From assembly GCA_963702535.1 (NCBI GenBank), contig CAVPDG010000016.1, positions 186,001 to 250,000 on the forward strand: a stretch of DNA of 64,000 nt, in the 5' to 3' direction. The notes under the pieces are model-generated. The model did not search any database and was not told where the DNA came from. It saw only the letters and a list, made by a program, of their open reading frames with translations. How positions within the stretch are numbered: position 1 is the stretch's first letter; each line of letters starts with the position of its first letter. Both the position numbers and the translations under genes were made by a program. Source of the DNA: CAVPDG01 sp963702535. Its GTDB lineage: Bacteria; Chloroflexota; Anaerolineae; Anaerolineales; UBA4823. Of this stretch, positions 8,447 to 18,187 are shown piece by piece.

Positions 8447-8600
8447 GTAGGGGCGGGGCATGCGATCCACCGTGCGGCACGTGGCGGGTGACCTACCCCC
8501 GATCGGGTCATGATTCCCCGCCCCGCCCTTACGCGTGAGGATGATTTCCGCCCCGCCCCTACACCCGGTAGGCCAGGATCCCCTCGCCCTGCCCTATATC
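8447..8600. repeat. REP-like GC-rich repeat cluster 1
   Basis: Alternating copies of GTAGGGGCGGGG and its complement CCCCGCCCCTAC (near 8447, 8516, 8552, with a degenerate copy near 8585) form inverted pairs. These are the repeat type mobilised by the adjacent RAYT transposase. Confidence 0.7.
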
Positions 8601-8617
8601 GTGATCCGCCCCGTACT

Positions 8618-9323
8618 ATGCCTGACCCGCAAGATACAATGACTCCTTCTGACCCCCGTCATCACCACCGCCGCTCCATCCGTCTCCCGGGTTACGATTA
8701 CACCCGCCCCGGCGCCTATTTCATCACTCTCGTCGCCGCGCAACGCCAATGCCTCTTCGGTGAAATTCTGGGCGGGAAATGGCATTGAACGATTTCGGCT
8801 TGCTCGCCGCCAACGAATGGCGCAGGTTAGAAAAACGGTTCGTAAATGTGGTTGTAGACGATTTCGTGTCATGCCCAATCATATCCATGCAATCCTGCGT
8901 ATAACAGATTGATCACGCGGCATTTTGGGGCATCGTGAAACACCTGCAGGGGCGGGTCACGTAGGGGCGGGGCAAGGACGACTCTTCCGATGGGTCATAA
9001 TTTTCTTGCCCCGCCCCTACCCCGGTCGATCATGATTTCCCCGCCCCGCCCCTACATAGACGCCCCGCCTTACAAACCACCCGCCCTCACAAACGACCTT
9101 TCCCCAACGCACCCCAGGCAACGTCCCCATCGTTGACGATCATCGGATCGTTCAAATCCACCGCCGCCCGGCTGATCAATGGCTGCGCCACACCCCCGCC
9201 GCCCCCGTCTGGCAGCGCAACTACTACGAGCACATCATCCGCGACGAAAACGAATACGCCCGCATCCGCCTCTACATCGCCGCCAACCCCGCCAACTGGC
9301 ACACCGACGAGGAAAACCGGTAA
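8618..9323 (+). pseudogene. decayed REP-associated tyrosine transposase (RAYT, Y1/HUH family)
   Basis: Three pieces in different frames reconstruct a RAYT. The N-terminus is RRSIRLPGYDYTRPGAYFIT (start 8618 or 8639). The middle (about 8780-8912) has the HUH motif MPNHIHAI only after a frame change. The C-terminus (about 9207-9323) reads VWQRNYYEHIIRDENEY then YIAANPANW and includes the probable catalytic tyrosine. At least three frameshifts are present. The variable linker between HUH and C-terminus is filled by REP-like repeats. RAYTs nick single-stranded REP hairpins. This copy cannot be active as read. Confidence 0.85.
8946..9075. repeat. REP-like repeat cluster 2, inside the RAYT gene
   Basis: Further copies of GTAGGGGCGGGGC and CCCCGCCCCTAC, near 8960, 9005, 9040 and a degenerate copy near 9062. 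They lie in the linker region of the transposase remnant, with inverted orientation relative to each other. Confidence 0.7.
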
Positions 9324-9518
9324 CCATCCCTGCCTGCAACAGCCGCTCAAGTCCAATTTCTTCACAGGCGGCGGGAATGGATGACAATCTCGTGAGGAAT
9401 GCGCCATTTTTCTCGTGCCCCCTCCCTCCAAATAAATTGACACCCCTCAACATCATTACCAACCCGTATTGCGCCCTGGCACTTGACATTAGACGCCTGT
9501 TCAATCACGAACAGAACC

Positions 9519-9608
9519 ATTCGTTTGCAGTCATTATCCTATAACACAAACGAATTCTGTCTACCACCAACCGCCCACCATCAACCCCCAACCACCAACC
9601 CCCAACCA
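9519..9608. repeat. composite intergenic repeat, copy 1
   Basis: An inverted repeat ATTCGTTTG (9519-9527) / CAAACGAAT (9547-9555) is followed by a C/A-rich tract of CCAACC/ACCACC units (9562-9608). The same combination recurs at 59724-59796. The rest of 9324-9629 shows no gene. Confidence 0.6.
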
Positions 9609-9616
9609 CTCTGCGG

Positions 9617-9622
9617 TATAAT
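9617..9622 (+). promoter_or_regulatory. -10 box immediately before yqeY
   Basis: A consensus TATAAT ends 7 nt before the ATG at 9630. Transcription would start at or next to the start codon, implying a leaderless mRNA. No clear ribosome site is present and no good -35 box is seen in the repeat tract. Confidence 0.5.
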
Positions 9623-9629
9623 CACACCC

Positions 9630-10073
9630 ATGAGCACAAAAACCGATCTTGAGGACGCACTCAAAGACGCCATCCGCTCCAACGATGAAGTCCGCAAGCG
9701 CACCGTGCGCATGGCGCTCACCAACATCCGCCTTGCCGAGGTCGATAAAGGCGCCCCGCTGGACGAGAGCGGCGTGCAGGCTCTTCTCATGAAGGAAGTC
9801 AAATCGCAGCGCGAGTCCATCGCCGACGCCGAGCGCGCCGGTCGTCCCGACCTGATCGCCTCCGCCCAGCAGGAGATCGCCGTCCTGGAGAGCTTCCTGC
9901 CCAAGGCCATGCCGCCCGAAGAGCTGGATGCCCTCGCCCGCCAGGCGATTGCCGAAACCGGCGCCGCCTCGATCAAGGAGATGGGACAGGTCATGAAGGT
10001 GCTCATGCCGCGCCTGCAAGGACGCGCCAGCGGCGACCAGGCAAGCCAGGCTGTGCGCCGGCTGCTGCAATAA
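9630..10073 (+). CDS. GatB/YqeY-domain protein
   Basis: 147 aa YqeY family. The first residues STKTDLEDALKDAIRSND and the following RTVRMALTNIR are typical, with the later EIAVLESFLPKAM and the GQVMKVLMPRLQGRASG end motif. These small helical proteins resemble the tail domain of GatB; their exact role is unclear. I use the ATG at 9630 because the upstream frame is repeat DNA. The gene stands before pgpH, as it often does near pgpH/ybeY clusters. Confidence 0.9.
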   Translation: MSTKTDLEDALKDAIRSNDEVRKRTVRMALTNIRLAEVDKGAPLDESGVQALLMKEVKSQRESIADAERAGRPDLIASAQQEIAVLESFLPKAMPPEELDALARQAIAETGAASIKEMGQVMKVLMPRLQGRASGDQASQAVRRLLQ

Positions 10074-10100
10074 GGGGATCACCGGCAAGCTTTCAAGATT

Positions 10101-12279
10101 ATGGCTGCCAAACCAAGCCGCAAGCCCGCACGCAGGCGGGTGTTCCTGGTTTTGCTTCTGCTGGTCAGCGCCGGCTTGTCCTTCCTCGTCGTCGTCGCCC
10201 CGCAGCTCACCCCCCTCTCCCCAATTCCTTGCAAGCCGGGCAGGTCGCCCCGCAGGATTTCCTCGCCCCGCGATATCAGCTACGAGAGCCAGGTGCTCAC
10301 CGACCAGGCGCGTGAAGCCGCCGCCCGCGCCGTCTTATCCATCTATACCCCCGCCGATACCAGCATCGCCCGCCAGCAGCTCGAGCGCCTGCGCTCCGTG
10401 GTCGCTTTCATCAGCAGCGTGCGCGCCGATCCCTACAGCACACCCGAGCAGAAGGTCAACGACCTGGCTGCCATCGCCGATGTGCGCCTCTCCCGCCAGA
10501 CCATCGAGGGCATCGTCGCCCTCAACGACCAGCGCTGGCAGGCCGTCCAGCAGGAAGCCATCACCGTCCTCGAGCAGGTGATGCGCAGCACCATCCGCGA
10601 CGACCGCCTGGATGACGCTCGCCGCAGCGTGCCATCCCTGGTCAGCCTGTCCTTGCCCGAGGATCAAGCCGCCATCGTCGCCGAGCTGGCTGCCGCCTTC
10701 GTCGTCCCCAACAGCTTCTACAATGAGGCGCAGACCGATGCGGCCCGCGAGAGCGCCCGCGAATCGGTCACCCCCCTCAGCCGCTCCTACCAGGCGGGCG
10801 AGACGGTGGTGCAGCGCGGCCAGATCATCACCGACACCGCCCTGGAAGCCCTGCAGAAGCTGGGTCTGGTGCAGACCAAGGACCCCTGGAAGCCGCTGCT
10901 CAGCGCCGCCGCCCTGATCTTCCTCGAGATGACCTTCCTGATGCTCTACCTGCGCCGCAACACCCGCCTGCTGATCGACCTGCGCGGCTTGACGGTGATC
11001 GCCTGCCTCTTCCTCATCTTCCTGGCTGGCGCCCGCCTGCTCACCGGCGATTCGCTCACCCTGGCGTACGTTTTCCCCCTGGCAGCCTACAGCCTCACCA
11101 TCGCCGCCCTCTTCGGCGCTAACCCGGCGCTGGTCACCTCCCTGCTGCTCGCCGTGCTGGCTTCCTACCAGCGCACGCGATGGCCTCGTGCTCATGCTCT
11201 ACTATATCCTGGGCGGCTTTTTCGGCATCATGCTCCTCGGCAAAGCGCAGCGCGTCATCTCGTTCTTCTGGGCGGGTCTGGCAATCGCCGCCAGCGGCGC
11301 GCTGGTCACCATCGCCTACACCCTGCCCGACCCCGGCGCCAACCTCCTGGTGATCGCTACCCTCAGCGGCGCAGCCCTGCTCAACGGCATCGCCTCCGCC
11401 AGCCTGGCGCTGCTGCTGCAGTTCTTCCTGGCGCAGATTTTGGGCATGACCACCGCCCTGCAGCTCATGGAGCTCTCCCGCCCCGACCATCCCCTGCTCC
11501 AGCTCCTGCTGCGCAGCTCCCCCGGCACCTACCAGCACTGCTTGCAGGTCGCCAACCTGGCAGAGCAGGCGGCGGAGGCGATCGGCGCCGATACGCTGCT
11601 CACCCGCGTCGGGGCGCAGTACCACGATGTGGGCAAGTCCATCAACGCTATGTTCTTCATCGAGAACCAGGTGCAGGGCAACAACAACCCGCACGAAGCG
11701 CTGGACCCCATAGAAAGCGCCCAGATCATCATCCGCCACATTCCGGATGGCGTAGAGCTGGCGCGCCGCCACCGCATCCCCGAGCGCATCCAGGATTTCA
11801 TCCGCGAGCACCACGGCACAATGATCGCCCGCTACCAGTACTACAACGCCGTCAAAGCCGCCGGCGGCGATGAGAGCAAGGTGGACCAGGAGCTCTTCCG
11901 CTATCCGGGTCCCGCGCCCCGCTCGCGCGAGACCGCCATCCTGATGCTGGCAGATGGCAGCGAAGCGCGCGTGCGCGCCGAGCGCCCCAAGGATGAAGCC
12001 GCTATGAAAGAGGTCATCAAGAGCGTCATCCAGAACCGCCTCAGCCTGGGTCAGCTCGATAATACCGGTCTGACCTTGCACGACCTGGACGCCATCGCCA
12101 ACTCCTTCACCTCCACCCTGCGCGGCATCTACCACCCGCGCATCGAGTACCCTGCCCTGGATAAGATTACCACCAGCGTGCAAGACCCCAACCCCACCGT
12201 ACCCAGCCCGCTCAGACCGCCCCTGGAGGCGCCACGCACCCCAGAGGCGAAGAGCCCCGCGCCGCAAGGTAAGCCATGA
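10101..12279 (+). pseudogene. pgpH: 7TM-HD membrane phosphohydrolase (PgpH type), frameshifted
   Basis: The N-terminal part has a membrane anchor (VFLVLLLLVSAG), a long extracytoplasmic 7TMR-HD domain and several membrane helices. After about 11170 the frame shifts by one base into a frame with more helices and a cytoplasmic HD domain (TYQHCLQVANLAEQAAEA, then AQYHDVGKS). A second disturbance lies at about 10215-10270, where two compensating indels replace a likely SLQAGQVAPQDFLAP. PgpH proteins degrade cyclic di-AMP. The end overlaps ybeY by 4 nt (ATGA), so the two are translationally coupled. Family is certain; whether the breaks are errors or real is open. Confidence 0.85.
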
Positions 12280-12731
12280 TCGAGATTGCCATCGACGCCT
12301 CGTTTGAGAGCCTTATCGACCCTGCCGTGCTGGAGCAGGCGGCGGATGCGACCCTGCAGCGCCTCGGCGCCGCTGCGGAGTGCGACCTGACGCTGGTCAT
12401 CGGCAGCGACGCCCAGCTCCAGGAGCTGAATCGCCAGTACCTGGGCATCGACGCCCCCACCGATGTGCTCTCTTTCCAGGCGGATGAGCTCGATCCCGAG
12501 ACCGGCCGGCGCTACCTGGGCGATGTGATCATCTCATACCCGCGCGCCCAGGCGCAGGCGCAGGCAGGCGGTCATGCCGCTTCCGCCGAGCTGCAGCTCC
12601 TGGTGGTGCATGGCGTGCTTCACCTGCTGGGGCACGACCACGGCGCACCTGCGGAGAAAGAAGCCATGTGGGCGTTGCAGTCTGAGATCCTGCAGCGGCT
12701 CGGCTGCGCCATCAGCAGCCCGCCCGGCTAA
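12276..12731 (+). CDS. ybeY: endoribonuclease YbeY (rRNA maturation factor)
   Basis: 151 aa. The zinc-binding signature HGVLHLLGHDH is complete and preceded by the typical PTDVLSFQADE and LGDVIIS. YbeY is a metallo-endoribonuclease acting in 16S rRNA maturation and ribosome quality control. It overlaps the end of pgpH and is followed by dgkA, a gene order widely seen in bacteria. Confidence 0.95.
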   Translation: MIEIAIDASFESLIDPAVLEQAADATLQRLGAAAECDLTLVIGSDAQLQELNRQYLGIDAPTDVLSFQADELDPETGRRYLGDVIISYPRAQAQAQAGGHAASAELQLLVVHGVLHLLGHDHGAPAEKEAMWALQSEILQRLGCAISSPPG

Positions 12732-12753
12732 CCCACCCGGGATCAGAAGCGCC

Positions 12754-13155
12754 ATGAGCAGCCGGCTCAGCCTGTTCCTCCATTCCCGGGTACAATCTTT
12801 CCGCTATGCCTTCGCCGGGCTGGAGTACGTGCTGCGCACGCAGCGCAATGCCTGGATCCACGCCGCTGCCAGCCTGCTGGTCGTCCTCGTCTGCGCCTGG
12901 CTCGACCTGAGCCGCCTGGAATGGGCGTTGATCGTCCTGGCGATCGCCCTGGTCTGGACGGCGGAGTTCCTGAACACCGCCCTTGAGGCGGTGGTTGACC
13001 TTGCCAGCCAGCACGCCCGGCACGAGCTGGCGCGCCGGGGTAAGGATGTCGGCGCCGCGGCGGTTTTAATCGCCGCCTTCAGCGCCGTAGTGATCGGTCT
13101 GCTGGTGCTGGGTCCCCCGCTATGGGAGCGCCTGCGCCTCCTGGCAGGGCGCTGA
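12754..13155 (+). CDS. dgkA: diacylglycerol/undecaprenol kinase (DgkA family)
   Basis: 133 aa integral membrane kinase with three predicted helices. The family signature EFLNTALEAVVDL is present, followed by KDVGAAAVL. Such proteins phosphorylate diacylglycerol or, in many non-proteobacterial species, undecaprenol, recycling the lipid carrier. The ATG at 12754 is chosen because the upstream frame shadows ybeY. It lies 22 nt after ybeY. Confidence 0.9.
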   Translation: MSSRLSLFLHSRVQSFRYAFAGLEYVLRTQRNAWIHAAASLLVVLVCAWLDLSRLEWALIVLAIALVWTAEFLNTALEAVVDLASQHARHELARRGKDVGAAAVLIAAFSAVVIGLLVLGPPLWERLRLLAGR

Positions 13156-13185
13156 TGCGGCAATCAATCTATCAAGAGGTATCTT

Positions 13186-14040
13186 ATGTCTCCCCTTTCT
13201 TTTCGCTTTGGCACGGTAGGCTCGCCAACCTCAACCCCTAAGAAGCCCGGCGGCAGTGTGGGCGCGGTGATGCGCCTGGCAGAGCTTGGGCTGCATTCGC
13301 TGGAGCTGGGCTGGGTGCGCGCCGTGCGCGTCTCCGAAGAGACCTGCGCCGCCATCAAAGCCGCCGCCCAGGAGTACGACGTCACCCTCAGCGTGCATGC
13401 CCCCTACTTTATCAACCTGAACGCCGATGACGAGGAGTGGCCCAAATCGCGGCAGCGCCTGATGGACGCCGCCCATTACGGCAACCTGGCAGGCGCCAGC
13501 GATATCGTCTTCCACCCCGGCTCCTACTTCGAGCGCCCTGCTCAGGAGGTGCTGCCGCTGGCAATCGAGCGCCTGCAAGGCTGCATCGACGAGCTGCGCC
13601 GCGCCGGCAACCCGGTCATCCTGCGCCCCGAGACGATGGGCAAGTCTGCCATGCTCGGCTCGCTGGAGGATACGCTTGCCATGAGCCAGGCGATCCCGGG
13701 GGTGATCCCCTGCATCGATTTTGCCCACCTGCACGCCCGCCTGGGCGACGGCTCGCTGAACACGTACGCCGAGTGGATGCGCACCCTGGAAGCGTATGCC
13801 CGGGCGCTGGGCGCCGAGGCGCTGGGCGACCTGCACATCCACCTCTCGGGCATCGAATACGGTCCGAAGGGCGAGAAGGAGCACCTCAAAGTGGAAGAAG
13901 CCGACCTGGATGTGCGGGCGATCCTGCGCGCCCTGCACGCCTGCGGCTGCCGCGGGCGCATCCTGTGTGAAAGCCCGGTATTGGAAGACGACGCCCTGCT
14001 CATCCGGCAGATGTGGCTGGAAATAAGCCAGGAAGAGTAA
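13186..14040 (+). CDS. AP-endonuclease family 2 / sugar-isomerase-like TIM-barrel protein
   Basis: 284 aa TIM barrel related to endonuclease IV (Nfo). It has the metal-ligand stretches SVHAPYFINLN, IVFHPGSY, RPETMGK (with N/E ligand region), CIDFAHLHAR and DLHIHLSG, and ends with ILCESPVLEDD. The pattern fits the deoxyribonuclease IV subgroup found in archaea and Chloroflexota better than sugar isomerases. If so it cleaves DNA at abasic sites. The RBS is AAGAGGT, 10 nt before the ATG. Confidence 0.75.
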   Translation: MSPLSFRFGTVGSPTSTPKKPGGSVGAVMRLAELGLHSLELGWVRAVRVSEETCAAIKAAAQEYDVTLSVHAPYFINLNADDEEWPKSRQRLMDAAHYGNLAGASDIVFHPGSYFERPAQEVLPLAIERLQGCIDELRRAGNPVILRPETMGKSAMLGSLEDTLAMSQAIPGVIPCIDFAHLHARLGDGSLNTYAEWMRTLEAYARALGAEALGDLHIHLSGIEYGPKGEKEHLKVEEADLDVRAILRALHACGCRGRILCESPVLEDDALLIRQMWLEISQEE

Positions 14041-14047
14041 AAATAGA

Positions 14048-14081
14048 GATGAGCCTGCCGGTATTATCCGCCAGGCTCATC
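14048..14081. terminator. bidirectional hairpin between convergent genes
   Basis: GATGAGCCTG (14048-14057) pairs with CAGGCTCATC (14072-14081). It sits between the plus-strand TIM-barrel gene and the minus-strand membrane protein gene. No strong U-tract follows. Confidence 0.5.
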
Positions 14082-14110
14082 CACCAGACCTGATCCGAAA
14101 CGAGAGGTAA

Positions 14111-14882
14111 CTAGCGCACCTGCTTGAAGTTGACGAAGATCAGGTTCTTCTCACACGCATCGTACGTGTCGAAGTAGATCTTGTCGGACATGGGCAAGCC
14201 GCTCTGGTCGAGCAGTTGCACCCACAGCGTGCCCGTTGAGTTCACCGGTTTTTCACCCAGGGTGAATTCGTAGAAGCCGTTATTGCCGTAAGCCGTGGTG
14301 ACGCCGGTCAGCGAGAGCAGTTCAATCGGCGCTCCCAGCAGGCTGCCGCCCACGCGCACCTGCTGCCCCGAGACCGGCGCTCCGGATAGGTCGAAGACCT
14401 GTCCGGCGACGCCCATCCAGTTGCACCCGGCGTCTGGGTGGAACGCCAGGCTGGATGTGCCCACCGGCGTACCGGGTCCCACGACGAAGGGGTACTCAGC
14501 AGCCGCGCCGGCGGTCCCCGTTACGGTTGGCGTAAGGGTGAAGAGGCTGAAGGGGGTTTCCGTGGGCGCGGGGGTGTGGGTTGGCTGCGGTGGTTCCGTG
14601 GCAGTTGGCTCTCGCGTCGGCTCGGGCGTCCAGGTTGCCGGCAGGGCAAACTGGGATGTTGGGGTCGCCGTGGGGAACGAAATGGTAGCGGGGAGGGTTG
14701 GCGGCGGGAAGCAGGTTTAGCGACGAGCTCGGATTGAGCAAGATCATCAGGAAGAACGCCCCCAGACATAAGACCATCAACAAGACAAGAACGGTGAGCA
14801 CGTTCCAGATAATCGACGAGATCTTGCGGGTGGGCTGATTATGCTCTTTCATCTCAAAAGCGTCCATACGCTCCTCTCCCAT
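14111..14882 (-). pseudogene. membrane-anchored protein with Thr/Pro linker and Ig-like domain, frameshifted
   Basis: The first frame (14882 down to about 14705) gives a cytoplasmic N-terminus and one membrane helix (IIWNVLTVLVLLMVLCLGAF). At about 14705 one base shifts the frame. The continuing frame codes a Thr/Pro-rich linker (PTLPATISFPTATPT and later PPQPTHTPAPTETP), then an extracellular beta-sandwich with a carboxypeptidase-regulatory-like look (VAGQVFDLSGAPVSGQQVRV). Total about 256 aa. A probable surface protein of unknown function. The break is a single indel in a CCGCCG run. Confidence 0.7.
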
Positions 14883-14901
14883 AGTCAGGTTTGCGCCGAG
14901 G

Positions 14902-15862
14902 TCATTTCGGAGGAATAACCTGGATATCGCTCTGGCTGCGGCGCTGCGCCAGCCAATCTTGAAGCGCCCGCTCCTGCAGGATATAGCGGGCGTCGGGGCT
15001 TAACGGTTGCTGCGCGCTGCGCTCGATCACTTGCAGGATATGAAAACCTGCCGGCGTCTCGATCACCGGACTGTACTCCCCGGCTTGCATGCTAAATGCA
15101 GCCTCTTCCAGCGCCGGATCGAACAGGTAGCCGCTCGGGAACCAGCCCAGCTCGCCTTTTGCCACAGGGTCGTACTCCGCAGCTACCTCAGTTAAAATCT
15201 TTCCCACCGCGCAGGTCTGCCAGCGCCTGGTCGGCTTCCTCCGCCGTAGGCAGCAGGATCTGGCGGGCATGCACCTGCTCGGTCGCCTCCGGGACGGCGG
15301 CAATCACCTGGTCGCGCATCCAGGCGGCGGCGATGGCGCGGCTCAGGTCTTCGCGAAAGGACTCTTCAGTATAACCGTTCTCAGCCATCCAGCCTTGCAG
15401 CGCCTGGATGCTGCCCAGCGCCGCTGCCAGGCGGTCGTAGCGCTCCTGGAGCACGGCATTATCCACGTTAAAGCCCGCCTCAGCGGCGCCTTGGGCTAAC
15501 AACATCTGGTCGACCAGCGCATCCAGCGCCCGCTGCTCGTTTTCCGTTGCCAGTTCCGTGCCATCTGGAGTGCCGGTCGCCTGCACGGTTAGGTCGCTCA
15601 AAGCTGCTTGCAGGCGGGCAAGCTCTGCCTGGTAAGCAGCCAGGCTGATCGGCTCGCCGTTCACGAATGCGATCGCCGGTATGGCGGTTGGCGTGGCGGT
15701 ATCCGCAACCGGTGCAGCCGTTAGCGTGGGCTGCGCTTGTGCCGAGGCGACGAGAGACGCGGTGGGAGGGCTTGTCCCGCCGTCGCAGGCAGCCAGAAAA
15801 GCCGCCGCAAGCAGGGCAATACCCACCGCCGCCCATTTTATTCGAAGGGCAAGAATCCTCAT
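14902..15862 (-). pseudogene. PpiC/SurA-type peptidyl-prolyl isomerase lipoprotein, frameshifted
   Basis: It begins with a lipoprotein signal peptide (lipobox LAAC, in AAFLAACDGG) and a Thr/Pro-rich spacer. A SurA-N-like helical region follows (FVNGEPISLAAYQAEL, then LVDQMLLAQGA). A parvulin domain starts with VHARQILLPTAEEA and DLRGGKDF. One extra base in the T/A run at about 15194-15197 breaks the frame; the next frame continues EVAAEYDPVAKGELGWFPSG and the terminal half of the parvulin fold (SPVIETPAGFHILQV). About 319 aa if repaired. Likely an extracytoplasmic folding factor. Confidence 0.85.
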
Positions 15863-16018
15863 TGTAAAGATTATACCCGCGTTCCCTGCCCTGCATCCTT
15901 ACAGGAAGCTTAGCCTGCCAGGGCTTTCCGCCCTCCTCACGGTTACCCGCCTTCCCCGGAAATACGATACAATACCCCTGTCAGCTTGTGCAATAAAGCA
16001 CAGGGGAAAGTCGTAGAG

Positions 16019-16678
16019 ATGATCCGCCAACTCCTACACGCCGTAGCTAACTTGCTCTTCAAGCTGTTGGCGCGGGTAGAAGTGGTTGGACTGGAAAACC
16101 TGCCCTCTCAGGGAGGCTGCATCGTAGCAAGCAACCACCTCAGCCGTATAGACCCGCCGCTGGTCTTCGCCCTGGGAAAACGCCAGGATATGACCGCCCT
16201 GGTGGCAGATAAATACAAGCGCAATCCCTTTATTCGCCCGCTGATCGTGGGGGTGGGTGGCATCTGGATCAACCGCGAGGAGGCGGACGTTCATGCCTTG
16301 CGCGAGGCGCGCCAATTCTTGAAGGATGGCGGTATGCTGGGCATCGCCCCGGAGGGTACGCGCAGCCGCACAGGCGCGCTCATCCAGGCCAAGACGGGTA
16401 CGGCGTATCTGGCGGACAAAGCCGGGGTGCCGGTGGTGCCAGCGGCGATTTACGGATCAGAATCGGCCGTGCGCCAGCTCTTCCACTTCCACCGCCCGGC
16501 GATCCGCATCCAGTTCGGCAAGCCGTTGATGCTCGAGCCGGTCAGCCGCTCCAATCGCGACGCCGACCTGCAGCGCAATACCGACGAGATCATGTGCCGC
16601 ATCGCCGCCATGCTGCCGGAGCGCTACTGGGGGGTATATGCCGGACATGCTAGGCTCAAAGAACTTCTGAAAGAATGA
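16019..16678 (+). CDS. 1-acyl-sn-glycerol-3-phosphate acyltransferase (PlsC family)
   Basis: 219 aa. Acyltransferase block I is SNHLSRIDPP (catalytic His and Asp), block II GGIWINREE, block III APEGTRSRTG and block IV VPVVPAAIYG. It transfers an acyl chain to lysophosphatidate in phospholipid synthesis at the membrane. The ATG at 16019 has an AGGGGA site 11 nt upstream; a longer TTG start at 15986 is possible but less likely. A TACAAT -10-like box lies at 15968-15973. Confidence 0.9.
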   Translation: MIRQLLHAVANLLFKLLARVEVVGLENLPSQGGCIVASNHLSRIDPPLVFALGKRQDMTALVADKYKRNPFIRPLIVGVGGIWINREEADVHALREARQFLKDGGMLGIAPEGTRSRTGALIQAKTGTAYLADKAGVPVVPAAIYGSESAVRQLFHFHRPAIRIQFGKPLMLEPVSRSNRDADLQRNTDEIMCRIAAMLPERYWGVYAGHARLKELLKE

Positions 16679-16806
16679 GCCAGAGCCTTTTAGTCAGGTA
16701 TTTAACTGGGTACATGGACTAAAAGGAACCCTTGCAGACTTCCACCCAAATCAATGCCACAGGGAGGTATACAACGCGGATTTCGAAAAAATCTCACGCC
16801 TCCAAC

Positions 16807-18117
16807 TCATGGAGGAGGATATGGTTCCGGTTGAGAAGCATTTGAATCGAATGGCGCTGGATATGGTTCTGGCGATGGAGAAACAAATACAGCATCTGAC
16901 ATCCCCTCGCTTCTCATAACCAAGGGGAAATAACACTTGCTATAGTCGTCAATTCGCTCGATATGAATAAATCGGATATTGGCGTAATTGAAATTCTGAT
17001 AGGGATAATTATCAATATCCGGTGTATGTCCAGCGACCCAGTATTGATATCCCTGCCCTCCAGTACCTTTTGAGACAATGATTACCCCATGGTCCCACGC
17101 ACCGTCACCATCCCAATCATACTGAATGAGATCCCCGACTTCCGCCATTGTAGATGCCACCTCGCATCCCTCCGGTCCATAGTACCAGAAATTTGTCTCG
17201 CCCACTATGAAATTGTACAGACGATCTACCAAATTCCATGCAGCAGCCCTGTCGCTAACACTGTAGTAGTACCACCCGTTCGTACCGATACCATGTGCGC
17301 CACCAAATACCATCTCAGCGTTACCGCGCTCATGAATGGCTTGAGACACAAAATTCGTACAGTCTCCGCCAAAGTTAGTAAAATCATCATAGAGCGGGCT
17401 GTTATAAGGCGGATTGGCAGTCGCCCATCGGTGGGCATACTCGATAGCGCCGTATCGAGAGTAGGAGTGGGAGGTTCCATCAGTTGTCAGATTACAGGTT
17501 GCATCATCAGTACCTTCAGTCTCAAGACTTGATGCTGGACCCTGAGCCTTGTCAATGGAAATGAGCACATCTTCTTTCGATCGATTTGTTTCCCTAAGCA
17601 GGCGCCACACATAATCTTCGTAGTAATCCGAGACAATAATCCAAACATTATCTACCTCTCGGAGCTTGATCATGTGCTTAAGATTTCGCATGGATGATAC
17701 GGTCGGAGCAGCGCTCTCAAAAACAACATCGTGCCCTTCAACGACAGAAACAGTAGCCGTTCGGGAATCCTCGTCAATCGAAATGTCTCCGAAGTCCAAG
17801 AAGAATTTGTAATATTGGTAACGCAATTGATTGACTTTGGTGTGATATAACTCGATTTCAAGCTTATCTAACTCAGAGACACGAAAATTGTTTGCTTCGG
17901 GAGTAGTGGCAATCACATTTGCAATGCCTTCCAATTGCAGTGTGGTGTGAGCACGATAGCGAGATTCAAAATAGGTCTCGATCGCTTGTTTAATCTCCTC
18001 TTTCTCTATAGTAGCTGCGAGTGTTGAGAAATCTGCCTTTGGTTGCACTATCCAAATACTCAGTGTTGATAAGGTGACCAGAATGATGACAATGGGGATA
18101 ATTTTGAACTTGAACAT
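16807..18117 (-). CDS. secreted putative amidase (Amidase_6, cysteine peptidase-like)
   Basis: 436 aa. The N-terminal signal/anchor is FKIIPIVIILVTLSTLSIWI. A middle NTF2-like region follows. The C-terminal Amidase_6 domain has YGAIEYAHRWATANPPYN, the catalytic-cysteine motif FGGDCTNFVSQ and the histidine of AWDHGVIIV. The tail is Pro-rich with PEPYP repeats. It is probably an extracellular papain-like amidase acting on cell wall or peptides. Codon use and AT content are higher than in neighbours, also true of the next gene, suggesting acquisition. 128 nt of unassigned sequence separates it from plsC. Confidence 0.8.
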   Translation of the reverse strand: MFKFKIIPIVIILVTLSTLSIWIVQPKADFSTLAATIEKEEIKQAIETYFESRYRAHTTLQLEGIANVIATTPEANNFRVSELDKLEIELYHTKVNQLRYQYYKFFLDFGDISIDEDSRTATVSVVEGHDVVFESAAPTVSSMRNLKHMIKLREVDNVWIIVSDYYEDYVWRLLRETNRSKEDVLISIDKAQGPASSLETEGTDDATCNLTTDGTSHSYSRYGAIEYAHRWATANPPYNSPLYDDFTNFGGDCTNFVSQAIHERGNAEMVFGGAHGIGTNGWYYYSVSDRAAAWNLVDRLYNFIVGETNFWYYGPEGCEVASTMAEVGDLIQYDWDGDGAWDHGVIIVSKGTGGQGYQYWVAGHTPDIDNYPYQNFNYANIRFIHIERIDDYSKCYFPLVMRSEGMSDAVFVSPSPEPYPAPFDSNASQPEPYPPP

Positions 18118-18187
18118 TGAAACCCAATCCTGTTCAGATGATTAAGCCAGAAACTCGTGCCACACAGACAAAATCACTCTGGGTGCC

